The notes: a model not told the origin generated them from the letters alone. Positions 24,926 to 35,585 are shown, counted from the stretch's first letter. The stretch is 64,000 nucleotides of DNA from Streptomyces sp. NK08204 (GCF_020400585.1 NZ_JAINVF010000010.1:124001-188000), one strand, 5' to 3'. Numbers and translations: made by a program.

Positions 24926-26571
24926 GCGCAGTAGCCGTCCACAGCCTGTGGACAACCGCGGCCGAACCGATCTCGAAGATCGACGCGCCGAAAATCGAAT
25001 ACGGACAATTGTCGCCGACCCTGATCGTCGTCGGCGCGGCGCTGGTCGGGGTGCTCATCGAGGCGTTCGTCCCGCGCAGGTCCCGCTACTACGCGCAGGT
25101 GTTCGTGTCCGTCGTCGCGCTGTGCGCCGCGTTCGCCGCGGTCCTCGCGCTCGCGGCCGACGGGTACGGCACCACCAAGGCGCACATCGCCGCCATGGGG
25201 GCGATCGCCGTCGACGGACCGTCCCTGTTCCTGCAGGGCACGATCCTGCTGGCCGGTCTGGTCGGCCTGTTCACCTTCGCCGAGCGGCGCCTGGACCCGG
25301 CGGCCCACGGCAACCAGGTCGACTCCTTCACCGCACAGGCCGCGTCCGTGCCGGGCAGCGACAGCGAGAAGGCGGCGGTCAAGGCCGGCTTCACCACGAC
25401 CGAGGTGTTCCCGCTGCTGCTCTTCGCGGTCGCCGGCATGCTGGTGTTCCCTTCGGCCAACGACCTGCTGACGCTGTTCGTGGCCCTGGAGGTCTTCTCC
25501 CTGCCGCTGTACCTGCTGTGCGCGCTGGCCCGCCGCAAGCGGCTGATGTCGCAGGAGGCCGCGGTCAAGTACTTCCTGCTCGGCGCGTTCGCCTCGGCGT
25601 TCACGCTGTTCGGCATCGCGCTGCTGTACGGCTACGCCGGCTCGGTGTCGTACGGCCGCATCGCGCAGGTCGTCGACGGCACGGTCACGGGCGTCGACCC
25701 GGCCCTGGCCGACACCATGGGCAACGACGCGCTGCTGCTGATCGGCAGCGCGATGATCGTGATGGGTCTGCTGTTCAAGGTGGGCGCGGTGCCGTTCCAC
25801 ATGTGGACGCCCGATGTCTACCAGGGCGCGCCGACCCCGGTGACCGGCTTCATGGCCTCGGCGACGAAGGTGGCGGCGTTCGGCGCGCTGCTGCGTCTGC
25901 TGTACGTCGTCCTGCCCGGGATGCGCTGGGACTGGCGGCCGGTGATGTGGGCGGTGGCGATCATCACCATGCTGGGCGGTGCGATCGTCGCGATCACGCA
26001 GACCGACATCAAGCGGCTTCTGGCGTACTCGTCCATCGCGCACGCCGGGTTCATCCTCGCGGGTGTCATCGCGACCTCGAAGGACGGCGTCTCGTCCGTC
26101 CTGTTCTACCTGGCCGGGTACTCGTTCGTGACGATCGGCGCGTTCGCCGTGGTCACCCTGGTGCGCGACGCGGGCGGCGAGGCGACCCACCTGTCGAAGT
26201 GGGCCGGGCTCGGCCGCCGCTCCCCGCTGGTTGCGGCCGTCTTCGCGGTGTTCCTGCTGGCCTTCGCCGGTATCCCGCTGACCTCCGGCTTCGCCGGTAA
26301 GTTCGCGGTGTTCAAGGCGGCGGCGGACGGCGGCGCGGCCCCGCTGGTGGTGGTCGGTGTGATCTCCTCGGCGATCGCCGCGTTCTTCTACATCCGCGTG
26401 ATCGTGCTGATGTTCTTCAGCGAGCCGAGGCCGGAGGGCCCGACCGTGGCCGTGCCCTCGCCCCTGACCATGGCGGCGATCGGGATCGGCGTGGCGGTCA
26501 CCCTGGTGCTGGGTGTGGCACCCCAGTACTTCCTGAACCTGGCGAGCCAGGCGGGAGTGTTCGTGCGCTGA
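24922..26571 (+). CDS. nuoN: NADH-quinone oxidoreductase subunit N (NuoN1)
   Basis: 549 residues, GTG start overlapping nuoM. Third antiporter-like subunit. Conserved ALEVFSLPLYLLCALARRK, FKVGAVPFHMWTPDVYQGAPTPVTGFMA and QTDIKRLLAYSSIAHAGFILAG. It is ~65 residues longer than E. coli NuoN; the extra part includes a loop around 120-160. Last gene of the operon, followed by a strong hairpin 20 bases after the stop. Confidence 0.95.
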   Translation: MSAVAVHSLWTTAAEPISKIDAPKIEYGQLSPTLIVVGAALVGVLIEAFVPRRSRYYAQVFVSVVALCAAFAAVLALAADGYGTTKAHIAAMGAIAVDGPSLFLQGTILLAGLVGLFTFAERRLDPAAHGNQVDSFTAQAASVPGSDSEKAAVKAGFTTTEVFPLLLFAVAGMLVFPSANDLLTLFVALEVFSLPLYLLCALARRKRLMSQEAAVKYFLLGAFASAFTLFGIALLYGYAGSVSYGRIAQVVDGTVTGVDPALADTMGNDALLLIGSAMIVMGLLFKVGAVPFHMWTPDVYQGAPTPVTGFMASATKVAAFGALLRLLYVVLPGMRWDWRPVMWAVAIITMLGGAIVAITQTDIKRLLAYSSIAHAGFILAGVIATSKDGVSSVLFYLAGYSFVTIGAFAVVTLVRDAGGEATHLSKWAGLGRRSPLVAAVFAVFLLAFAGIPLTSGFAGKFAVFKAAADGGAAPLVVVGVISSAIAAFFYIRVIVLMFFSEPRPEGPTVAVPSPLTMAAIGIGVAVTLVLGVAPQYFLNLASQAGVFVR

Positions 26572-26591
26572 CCCGGCACTCGCCGCGCACG

Positions 26592-26622
26592 GCGGCCCGG
26601 CCTCCCCCTGGGGCCGGGCCGC
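26592..26622 (+). terminator. Terminator of the nuoA-N operon
   Basis: An 11-bp perfect GC stem (26592-26602 with 26612-26622) around a 9-base loop, starting 20 bases after the nuoN stop. There is no run of T, as is common for streptomycete terminators. It separates the operon from the helicase gene. Confidence 0.8.
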
Positions 26623-26754
26623 TGCGTCGTTCTCCGACAACCGTCGGCACGGCACCCGAGCCTGTGGACAACTCATGGGGCTGTCGGTCCTGACCCCTAT
26701 CGTGGAGGCAGTGGTCGAGGGACGACACACGGGGGACCGACGGGGATCAAGGCG

Positions 26755-28752
<1,998 letters not shown>

Positions 28753-28787
28753 CCCGCCGCACAGCCGGCTCGACGTGGCCCGGCGCG

Positions 28788-29726
28788 TCAGGACAGTGCC
28801 GTGAGCCCCGGGGCGAAGGTGATGAGCAGGGGCAGCAACGGCACCAGCGCGGCCACTGTCGTCGTCAGCGCCCGCTGCCGGCGCAGCAGCCGCGGCGGGG
28901 GCTCCAGGAGGCGGTCCACACGCTCGCCCAGCAGGCGACGGCTGGACGCGCAGGACAGGACGCCCCGGTGCTGGTTCAACTCGATCAGCGCGAGGGCGGT
29001 GGTGAGATGGCCGCAGCGGCGCGACGCCGTGTCGTCGGCGGCGAGTTCGACCAGACGGTGGGTCTGGTCGCAGAAGTGGGCGAACAGCGGCACGCGCGGG
29101 AAGCCCGTGGCGAGTGCGGTGGACAGGTGCAGCAGCCAGTCGTGGTGCGCGCGGGCGTGACCCCGCTCATGGGTGAGCACCGCGTCCAGCTGGTGGTCGG
29201 TCAGGCGCTGCAGCGCCCCGGTGGTCACGACCAACTGAGGCGGATGTCCGGGCATCCACCAGGCGTCCGGGTATTCGTCCTCCAGCACCAGCATCGGGCC
29301 CCGCGCGGCGGGCAGCCCGGCCGGGAGGTCGGGGGCGCGTTCGCGCAGGTGTGCGCGGGTGTGGCCGAGACGGCGGCGGGCCTCGGCGAGTTCCCGGGCC
29401 AGCATCGCCGTCGTCCAGGCGGCCCCGCAGGCCAGCAGCACGGTGAGCGCGACGGCCCACACCGGCGCGGTCGAGAGGTCGTACGCGGCGGTGACGGCGG
29501 GTGGTGCCGGGGCGAACACCTGGTCGCGGACGGTGTGGAAGACGGCCGCCGCGCCGAGGACCAGCGCGGCCAGGCAGCACAGCAGGACCGTGGCGACCAG
29601 GCACTGCCACACCCACAACGCGACGACGGGCTCGCGCTCGGGCCAGCGGGCCCGGGTCAGGGCACGCGGCGCCGGTACGGCGGCCGTCAGGGCGACGACG
29701 CTCAGCAGGAGGAGACAGACGGTCAT
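28788..29726 (-). CDS. M56/M48-type membrane zinc metallopeptidase
   Basis: 312 residues from ATG 29726, with AGGA ten bases upstream; a GTG at 29735 is less likely. Membrane helices lie at the N-terminus, ~36-62, ~87-110 and near the C-terminus, and enclose a zinc peptidase with HERGH (186-190, the HExxH motif) and a later ELAADD that could supply the third ligand. This is the BlaR1/MecR1 protease architecture without the penicillin-sensing domain. Such genes are often paired with a BlaI/CopY-type repressor gene; none is present next to this one. Two palindromic direct repeats lie upstream. Confidence 0.85.
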   Translation of the reverse strand: MTVCLLLLSVVALTAAVPAPRALTRARWPEREPVVALWVWQCLVATVLLCCLAALVLGAAAVFHTVRDQVFAPAPPAVTAAYDLSTAPVWAVALTVLLACGAAWTTAMLARELAEARRRLGHTRAHLRERAPDLPAGLPAARGPMLVLEDEYPDAWWMPGHPPQLVVTTGALQRLTDHQLDAVLTHERGHARAHHDWLLHLSTALATGFPRVPLFAHFCDQTHRLVELAADDTASRRCGHLTTALALIELNQHRGVLSCASSRRLLGERVDRLLEPPPRLLRRQRALTTTVAALVPLLPLLITFAPGLTALS

Positions 29727-29854
29727 GCCGGGCACGTCCTGGTCGGAGAGTGTGCGGGTGGCGGGTGGTGGTGCGTGTCCCCGCCAGTATGACGGTGAGG
29801 GCGGCAGGAGTCAGGTGCCGAGGACGATTCGGCCGCCTTTCTTCGCGTGTGTCT

Positions 29855-29905
29855 GGTCCGGACCGCTGGTCACGTCGGGGCCGTCCGGTCCGGACCACTG
29901 GTCAC
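29855..29905. promoter_or_regulatory. Paired palindromic direct repeats upstream of the M56 peptidase
   Basis: Two 19-bp copies (29855-29873 and 29887-29905) of GGTCCGGACCRCTGGTCAC differ at one base. Each begins with the perfect 10-bp palindrome GGTCCGGACC. They are spaced 32 bp apart, about three helical turns, and lie 129-179 bases upstream of the M56 peptidase and just past the fumarylacetoacetase stop (29913). The arrangement looks like a pair of operators bound on one DNA face; the binding protein is unknown. Confidence 0.5.
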
Positions 29906-29912
29906 AGGGAGC

Positions 29913-31130
29913 TCACCCCGACACGATCCGCCCGGTGACCTCGCCCAGACCCACCCGGGTCCCGTCCGCCCCCGGCGCCCACGCCGACAGCGTCACCACG
30001 TCACCGTCCTCCAGGAACGTCCGCTTGCCGTCGGGGAGTTCGAGCGCGTCACGGCCGTTCCAGGTCAGCTCCAGCAGGGAGCCGCGCTGGCGCTCCTCCG
30101 GGCCGCTCACCGTGCCCGAGCCGTACAGGTCGCCGGTGCGCAGCGAGGCCCCGTTCACCGTCATGTGGGCGAGCTGCTGGGCGGCGGTCCAGTACATGGT
30201 GGAGAAGGGCGGCTCGGAGACCACATGGCCGTTGATCGCCACCGAGATCCGCAGGTCGTAGCCGCCCGGCGGGACGCCCTCGGCCGTGTCGTCCAGGTAG
30301 GGCAGCAGCGGGTGCGTGCGCTCCGGCGGCGCCACGCGCGCGTGCTCCAGCGCCTCCAGCGGGGTGACCCACGCGGACACCGAGGTGGCGAAGGACTTGC
30401 CGAGGAAGGGGCCGAGGGGCACGTACTCCCAGGCCTGGATGTCGCGTGCGGACCAGTCGTTCAGCAGGCACAGCCCGAAGACGTGCTCCGTGAAGTCGCC
30501 CAGCGCGACCGGGCTGCCCAGTTCGGACGGCGTGCCCACGACGAAGCCGACCTCGGCCTCGATGTCCAGCCGGATCGACGGGCCGAACACGGGGGCGGGG
30601 TCGGCGGGCCCCTTGCGCTGCCCGGACGGCCGTACGACGTCCGTGCCCGAGACGACGACCGTGCCGGAGCGGCCGTGGTATCCGATCGGGAGGTGCTTCC
30701 AGTTGGGGGTGAGGGAGTCCTCGGCGTCCGGGCGGAAGATCCGGCCGACGTTCCGCGCGTGGTTCTCCGAGGCGTAGAAGTCGACGTAGTCGGCCACCTC
30801 GAACGGCAGGTGGAGGGTGACCTCGGCCAGCGGGTGGAACAGCGGTTCGATCACCGCGTGGTGCTGGGGCTCCGTCACCCAGGCGGTCAGCGCGCGCCGC
30901 ACCTCGGACCAGGCCGTGCGCCCGGCGGCCAGCAGGGCGTTGAGGGTGGGCTGTGCGAGCAGCGCCTGGTGCGGCGAGCCGAGGGCGGTGGCTGCGGCGC
31001 CCGCGTCGAGAACGTGGTCCCCGAGCCGGACGCCGACCCTCCGCTCCGTGCTGCCGGCGGGTGAGAACACGCCATAGGGAAGGTTGTGCGGACCGAAGGG
31101 GTCACCCTCGGGGACGTCGAAGGGGGGCAT
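29913..31130 (-). CDS. Fumarylacetoacetase
   Basis: 405 residues from ATG 31130, with GTGAGG nine bases upstream; upstream in-frame starts lack a ribosome site. Last enzyme of tyrosine/homogentisate breakdown: hydrolyses fumarylacetoacetate to fumarate and acetoacetate. Family residues visible: YVDFYASENHARNVGRIFRP (metal Asp and catalytic His), LPIGYHGRSGTVVVSG, LDIEAEVGFVVG (metal Glu), LLNDWSARDIQAWEYVPLGPFLGKSFATS and LYGSGTVSGPE. Length matches the full eukaryote-like enzyme with its N-terminal domain. No homogentisate dioxygenase gene lies in the window. Confidence 0.93.
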   Translation of the reverse strand: MPPFDVPEGDPFGPHNLPYGVFSPAGSTERRVGVRLGDHVLDAGAAATALGSPHQALLAQPTLNALLAAGRTAWSEVRRALTAWVTEPQHHAVIEPLFHPLAEVTLHLPFEVADYVDFYASENHARNVGRIFRPDAEDSLTPNWKHLPIGYHGRSGTVVVSGTDVVRPSGQRKGPADPAPVFGPSIRLDIEAEVGFVVGTPSELGSPVALGDFTEHVFGLCLLNDWSARDIQAWEYVPLGPFLGKSFATSVSAWVTPLEALEHARVAPPERTHPLLPYLDDTAEGVPPGGYDLRISVAINGHVVSEPPFSTMYWTAAQQLAHMTVNGASLRTGDLYGSGTVSGPEERQRGSLLELTWNGRDALELPDGKRTFLEDGDVVTLSAWAPGADGTRVGLGEVTGRIVSG

Positions 31131-31482
31131 GGGGTACTGCCTCACTCTCATCCGGCGCCATGCGCGACGCTGCGTTCCATGTGGTCGCGCCACACGTTAC
31201 GGCCGAGGTGGGTGTCTTGGGCAGAGCCCGAAGCTGGATACGGTCCATAAGGGGACACATGGGAGGACCCCCGTGGCGGGCACACGGGAGGAAGCGCGGC
31301 CGTGAGCGTCGTCAGTGTGCCCTTCGAGACCGACCGTGGAGCGCCCGCACCGATCGCCGATCGCCGTCGGCGGACGCCGTCGGGCAAGTGAAGGACCTCG
31401 AACCCGACTTGGGGACGTCAGCACACAAGTGCACAGGGTGAGAGGGGGAGTCGGCGGGCAGCGATGTCCGTATTCTCTGATC
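31131..31482. other. 352-base gap between fumarylacetoacetase and HAD genes
   Basis: Divergent promoter region for the genes on either side. Apart from the possible small ORFs at 31302-31391 and 31388-31441, I see no RNA gene. AT-richer stretches near 31230-31250 (GGATACGG, CATAAG) could hold a promoter for the rightward genes. Confidence 0.5.
31302..31391 (+). CDS. Possible 29-residue small protein
   Basis: GTG start with GGAGGAAG about 7 bases upstream, a much better ribosome site than most in the window. It encodes a 29-residue peptide that begins MSVVSVPFETDRGAPAP and has a basic end (DRRRRTPSGK). The stop overlaps by GTGA with a second 17-codon ORF (31388-31441), a coupling pattern seen in real operons. 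It ends 91 bases before the HAD gene on the same strand. No family recognised; it could be a leader peptide or chance. Confidence 0.3.
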   Translation: MSVVSVPFETDRGAPAPIADRRRRTPSGK

Positions 31483-32295
31483 ATGGCCGCCTCCCCCGCA
31501 TATTCACTGATCGCCACCGACCTGGACGGAACGCTGCTGCGTGGCGACGACACCGTCTCCGACCGGTCGCGCGCCGCGCTCGCGCGGGTGGCGCGGGCCG
31601 GCGCCCGGCACCTGGTGGTGACGGGCCGCCCGGCCCCCCGGGTGCGGCCTCTGCTGGACGACCTCGGCTGCACGGGGCTCGCGGTGTGCGGGCAGGGCGC
31701 GCAGGTCTACGACGCCGGAGCCGACCGCATGGTGTGGTCGGTACGGCTCGACCGGGAGCTGGCCGAGACCGCGCTCGGCAAGATCGAGGCGGAGGTCGGG
31801 CAGGTGTACGCGGCCGTCGACCAGGACGGCGTGGACGGCCTCACGCTCATCGAGCCCGGGTACCGGATGCCCCATCCGACCCTGCCCGCTCAGCGGGTCG
31901 CCCACCGCGAGGACCTGTGGGCGGAGCCCATCAGCAAGGTGCTGCTGCGCCATCCCGACCTGTCCGACGACGAGCTGGCGGCGATCGCGCGCTCGGCCGT
32001 GGGCTCCCTGGCGACGGTCACCATGTCGGGGCCGGGCACGGTGGAGCTCCAGCCGGAGGGGGTGACCAAGGCGACCGGGCTCGCGCTCGCCGCCGACCTG
32101 CTCGGGATCGGCGCCGGACAGGCCCTCGCCTTCGGGGACATGCCCAACGACATCCCGATGTTCGCCTGGGTCGGACACGGCGTCGCCATGGCCAACGCGC
32201 ACTCCGAACTCAAGGCGGTCGCCGACGAGATCACCAAGTCGAACGAGGACGACGGCATCGCCGTCGTCCTCGAAAGACTGTTCCCGTTCGAGTGA
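31483..32295 (+). CDS. HAD-superfamily phosphatase (Cof type, IIB)
   Basis: 270 residues from ATG 31483. Motif I DLDGTLL near residue 11 supplies the nucleophile Asp; motif II is the Thr in HLVVTGRPAPRV; motif III Lys is in EGVTKATGLALAADLLG; motif IV is GDMPNDIPMF. A C2B-type cap lies between (residues ~85-190), as in Cof/YbjI sugar-phosphate phosphatases. Cytoplasmic; the substrate is probably a phosphorylated sugar or nucleotide but cannot be assigned. Only 18 bases separate its stop from the convergent SLT gene. Confidence 0.9.
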   Translation: MAASPAYSLIATDLDGTLLRGDDTVSDRSRAALARVARAGARHLVVTGRPAPRVRPLLDDLGCTGLAVCGQGAQVYDAGADRMVWSVRLDRELAETALGKIEAEVGQVYAAVDQDGVDGLTLIEPGYRMPHPTLPAQRVAHREDLWAEPISKVLLRHPDLSDDELAAIARSAVGSLATVTMSGPGTVELQPEGVTKATGLALAADLLGIGAGQALAFGDMPNDIPMFAWVGHGVAMANAHSELKAVADEITKSNEDDGIAVVLERLFPFE

Positions 32296-32313
32296 ACGTG
32301 ACGGGGGTGTACG

Positions 32314-32811
32314 TCAGTACGCGCTGAAGACGTTGTCGATCGAGCCGTAGCGCGCGGCGGCGTAGTTGCAGGCGGCGGTGATGTTCGCGACCGGGTCGTA
32401 GGGGTCGAACGAGGTGCCGGCCACGTGGTAGGCGGCGAAGGTCGGGTCGATGACCTGGAGGAGGCCCTTGGACGGGGTGCCCTTGCGGGCGTTGGAGTCC
32501 CAGAGGTTGATCGCGCGGGGGTTGCCCGAGGACTCGCGCATGATGTTGCGGTAGATGCCGTGGTAGGTACCCGGGATGTGCTTCTGGGCCATGATCGCGA
32601 GCGACTCGCGGATCCAGCCGTCGAGGTTGTTCGGGTAGCCGGCGAGCGTGGTGGCGGGCGTCTTGGTCGTGCCGGAGGCGGCGGGGGCGGCGGAGGCGCT
32701 CGTCGCGCCGATGAGCGGGAGCGCGAGTACGGCGGCGCTGGTGCCCGCGGCGACGAGGGCACGGAGGAGACGGTTGTTCCGGGCAGGGCGGTGCTGGGCG
32801 GCAGCAGACAT
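32314..32811 (-). CDS. Secreted lytic transglycosylase-like (SLT domain) protein
   Basis: 165 residues from ATG 32811, with GGAGAGGA upstream. A signal peptide (RNNRLLRALVAAGTSAAVLALPLIGATSASA) with probable cleavage after residue 41 gives a secreted protein of about 120 residues. The SLT fold is marked by IMRESSGNP with the probable catalytic Glu93, then GLLQVIDPTFAAYHVAG and NITAACNYAAARYGSIDNVFSAY. It should cleave glycan strands of peptidoglycan. The leader contains a probable c-di-AMP riboswitch, a control known for several streptomycete wall hydrolases. Confidence 0.92.
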   Translation of the reverse strand: MSAAAQHRPARNNRLLRALVAAGTSAAVLALPLIGATSASAAPAASGTTKTPATTLAGYPNNLDGWIRESLAIMAQKHIPGTYHGIYRNIMRESSGNPRAINLWDSNARKGTPSKGLLQVIDPTFAAYHVAGTSFDPYDPVANITAACNYAAARYGSIDNVFSAY

Positions 32812-32879
32812 GGGGAAGTCCTCTCCGGCGCCTACGAGGTGAGCTGTCGGGTTCGGGCTGGGGAGGCGCCCGGCCGGGC

Positions 32880-33035
32880 CGCCGAGGCGGCACCGACTTC
32901 ACCCCTAGCCGTTCCGGTGCGACATGCGTCGACCGGTCCGGCGACTTACCTGGGTCCCCCGCTCCTGCCGTACGAATGAGTTCGTCGATGGGTCACGCGG
33001 GCGGCGGCAGGATTCGGCGTCCGCCCGACGGCCCG
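32880..33035 (-). promoter_or_regulatory. c-di-AMP (ydaO/yuaA-type) riboswitch in the SLT gene leader
   Basis: Read on the minus strand, the leader holds the ydaO hallmarks in order. A GGCGGACGCCGAATCC start lies near 33010-33027, and a C/G stem (CCTGCCGCC.. pairing with ..GTACGGCAGGAGCGG) surrounds 32960-33010. Next come the conserved GGGGACCCAGGT (revcomp of 32948-32959), the GGGGTGAAGTC element (revcomp of 32895-32905) and a closing GTGCCGCC..GGCGG. About 70 bases separate it from the start codon. In this class c-di-AMP binding turns expression off. Boundaries are approximate. Confidence 0.82.
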
Positions 33036-33277
33036 GAACGTATGCGAGAGCACATGTCCGGAACAAGTACTGGATGCACGGAACGATCCGTTTGACCTTG
33101 ATCTGTTCCGAATGGGGTACTTGATCCTTTGCGGTCGCCAACGCTCAACTCGCCCATGCGGCAAGGCAGGGAAGGAGCGGGGGCGGCCCGTCCCGGCGAT
33201 CGGCGCCGATGGGTGTGCGTGAGCCAACTCACGAAAGAGCAAATTATGCCAAATCAGACATGGGGGATTCGGGGGAT
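33036..33277. other. Promoter side of the SLT leader; no gene seen
   Basis: About 240 bases between the riboswitch and the stop of the CocE-family gene. On the minus strand TTGTTC and ATACGT about 17 bases apart, near 33030-33065, could be the promoter that starts just before the riboswitch. The part near 33262-33305 repeats GGGGGATTC three times and runs into the CocE-family gene. No convincing ORF. Confidence 0.45.
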
Positions 33278-35344
33278 TTAGGAGTTCCAGCCTTTTCGGG
33301 GGATTCGCTCCTCCCAGGTTTGGTGGAAGACCACCTCGCGCTCCTCCGCGTGGACGACCTCGCACACCACCTCGTCGCAGCTCGAGAAGTGGTCCGCGTC
33401 ACAGGTGACTTCGGAGCGGGTGCGGACCCAGGCGTCCCAGGCCTGCTCCGGGCGGTGCAGCCGGATCGACCACCGGGCCAGGGCGCGGGCCGACAGCGGG
33501 TCCTGTTCGGTGACGGCGTACGACTCCAGGACCTCCTCGGTGACCTCCAGCCCGTCCGGGAAGACGCGCGTGCCGCCGTAGCGCGGGCCCGTCTCCAGGC
33601 GCCACTCGCCCGCGGCCACGTCCCGCACCACCGTCCGCCCGGAGTGCGGCTCGTCCAGCATCGCCGGGTGGTTGACGCCCAGCGGCTCCGCCTGCTCCGG
33701 CTCGGCGAAGGCGATCCACCCGTCCGGCGTCGGGGAGCGCACCGGGAGCTCGAGCGTGCTGTCGGCCGGGTCGAGCACGAAGCCGGACATCGACTCCGGC
33801 TCCGGCCACAGCCATGGCCAGTACGCGGAGGACACCGCGAGCCGGATGTGGTGACCGGCCGGAAAGGCGTGCCCGACGGCGTCCAGTTCGACGGTCACCT
33901 CCTCGGTCGTGCCGGGGGCCCAGGGCACCGCCTTGTCCCGGCCGTGACGGGCCGTCAGGCTCAGGGCGCCCCGGGTGACCAGGGTCGAGGTCCCGTCGGG
34001 GGCCACGTCGCACAGCCGCGCGACCACTTGTCCGCGCGGCACCGGCGAGGTCAGCCGCAGTCGCGCCCGGGGCCGGCCCAGCAGCCAGGTCTCCTCGGCC
34101 ACCCGGAACTCGAAACAGGCCGACCTGCCGTCCTCCTCCCGCTGGTCGGGCGGCATACCGGCGTCGTCGAGGGAAGGGGTGAGGCTGCCGGCGTCGATGC
34201 CGGTGTGCATCGGGGACCGGACGAGGAGGGGGGTGCCCTGGAGGACGTAGGTGAGGGGTGTCACATGGGGGGAGGGCCAGGCGGGCTCGCCGGTCCAGCG
34301 GCCGGACAGCGCGGTGGGGACCGCGGCGGGCGGGTGGGCATCGGCGATGTGCGCCCGCAGCAGGGGCTCGCCCATGATCGCTGTGTCCCGGCCCCTGAGC
34401 CAGTGGTCCCACCAGCGCAGGGTCTCCTGGAGGAAGCCGATCGCCGGGCCGGGCGGCAGGTCCTGGTCCGGGTACTGCCGTGACCAGGGCCCGATCAGGC
34501 CGCGCACCCGGTCGGCCGGGAGCGCCTCGACCAGCCGCAGAACGGTGTCCCGCCCGGGCTCGTACCAGCCGCCGACGGCGAACACCGCGGCCTGGCCGGC
34601 CCCGGGGCGCACAGGCCGGCCGCTGCGTTCGTCGGTCTCCGCGGGCGCTTCGCCCGGGGCGTCGTCGGCGGGCCGGTGGGTGGCGGCCTGCCAGGCCAGG
34701 GCCGGTGGCCGCAGGCTCGCCAGACGGGCCGTCCACAGGTCCCGCCAGGAATCGCCGGCGTACCGCGGATCGGGTGGGCGGCAGGCGAGGGCGAGCGGGG
34801 CGGCCGACCGGGCGTGCAGGGCCGGCGCGGAGACGGAACCCCCGATGCGGTGCCGGTCGTCGCCGTAGCGGTCGCCGTGGGCGTCCTCCACCGCGCACAC
34901 CGCGACGACCGCCTTGAGCGGTTGCGGCGCCAGAGCCGCCACCCGGAGGCAGACGGAGCCACCCCGGCCGATGCCGAACATGCCCACGTTCCCGTCGCAC
35001 CAGGAACGCGCGGCCAGCCAACCCACGACCTCCGCCCCGTCCGCCGCCACGGCCGCCGCACCGGTCTCGGTGCCGGCCGCGGCGGGCACCCCCTCGCTGT
35101 TGCCGTGCCCGCGCGCGTCGACCCGCACGGAGGCGTATCCGTGGCCCGCGTACCAGGGGTGGCGCTGGGCGTCGCGGGCGGCCGTCGCGTCGGTCAGCCG
35201 GTCGCAGGCGTACTCCAACAGCGCGGGCACCGGCGCGTCCGTCAGGGGCCGCCATACGCGCGCGTACAGTCGCGTACCGTCCGCCAGCGGGATGCGGACG
35301 TCCTCGTGTGCGTGGTCGTAGGGGTAGGACGTACGGATGCGCAT
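33278..35344 (-). CDS. CocE/NonD-family alpha/beta-hydrolase, probably catalytically dead
   Basis: 688 residues from ATG 35344 (GGAG 5 bases upstream; a GTG at 35359 is in frame). Layout of the CocE/X-prolyl peptidase S15 family: hydrolase domain with cap (~5-340) and C-terminal jelly-roll (~380-680; DPADSTLELPV..). Family members have Ser in a GxSxGG elbow, Asp in GGW-x-D and His in GPWSH. Here the three places read GMFGIGRGG (Gly at ~126), GGWYEPGR (Glu at ~262) and GPWSRQYPD (Arg at ~289), so Ser, Asp and His all appear replaced. Nearby aromatics are also lost (YACDR where relatives have YxPYR). The frame is intact, so it is kept as a protein, perhaps binding rather than cutting. Confidence 0.85.
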   Translation of the reverse strand: MRIRTSYPYDHAHEDVRIPLADGTRLYARVWRPLTDAPVPALLEYACDRLTDATAARDAQRHPWYAGHGYASVRVDARGHGNSEGVPAAAGTETGAAAVAADGAEVVGWLAARSWCDGNVGMFGIGRGGSVCLRVAALAPQPLKAVVAVCAVEDAHGDRYGDDRHRIGGSVSAPALHARSAAPLALACRPPDPRYAGDSWRDLWTARLASLRPPALAWQAATHRPADDAPGEAPAETDERSGRPVRPGAGQAAVFAVGGWYEPGRDTVLRLVEALPADRVRGLIGPWSRQYPDQDLPPGPAIGFLQETLRWWDHWLRGRDTAIMGEPLLRAHIADAHPPAAVPTALSGRWTGEPAWPSPHVTPLTYVLQGTPLLVRSPMHTGIDAGSLTPSLDDAGMPPDQREEDGRSACFEFRVAEETWLLGRPRARLRLTSPVPRGQVVARLCDVAPDGTSTLVTRGALSLTARHGRDKAVPWAPGTTEEVTVELDAVGHAFPAGHHIRLAVSSAYWPWLWPEPESMSGFVLDPADSTLELPVRSPTPDGWIAFAEPEQAEPLGVNHPAMLDEPHSGRTVVRDVAAGEWRLETGPRYGGTRVFPDGLEVTEEVLESYAVTEQDPLSARALARWSIRLHRPEQAWDAWVRTRSEVTCDADHFSSCDEVVCEVVHAEEREVVFHQTWEERIPRKGWNS

Positions 35345-35585
35345 GAGTACTCCGCTCACCCCTCGGTTCGCGACACGGCGTGCGCGTTCCTGTTAAGTCA
35401 ATAAATGTTCGGTCTTGTCGGCTTATCAAAAACATACCGGCCGCCATTCGAGGCCGCCTGGTCTCGAGCGGTGGGCGCTATCGGTGATCGAACCCAGACC
35501 GGATACGCTGACTTGAGTGATACCGGCGACCTATCGACAAACCGTGTAATCGCCAACAGAGACACCAGCAGACAGGAGACCCCTC

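Noticed and set aside
33399..35447. 682-codon minus-strand frame overlapping the CocE-family gene
   Set aside because: Arg/Gly/Pro-rich, out of frame with the recognised domains; only the frame ending at 33278 has family motifs.
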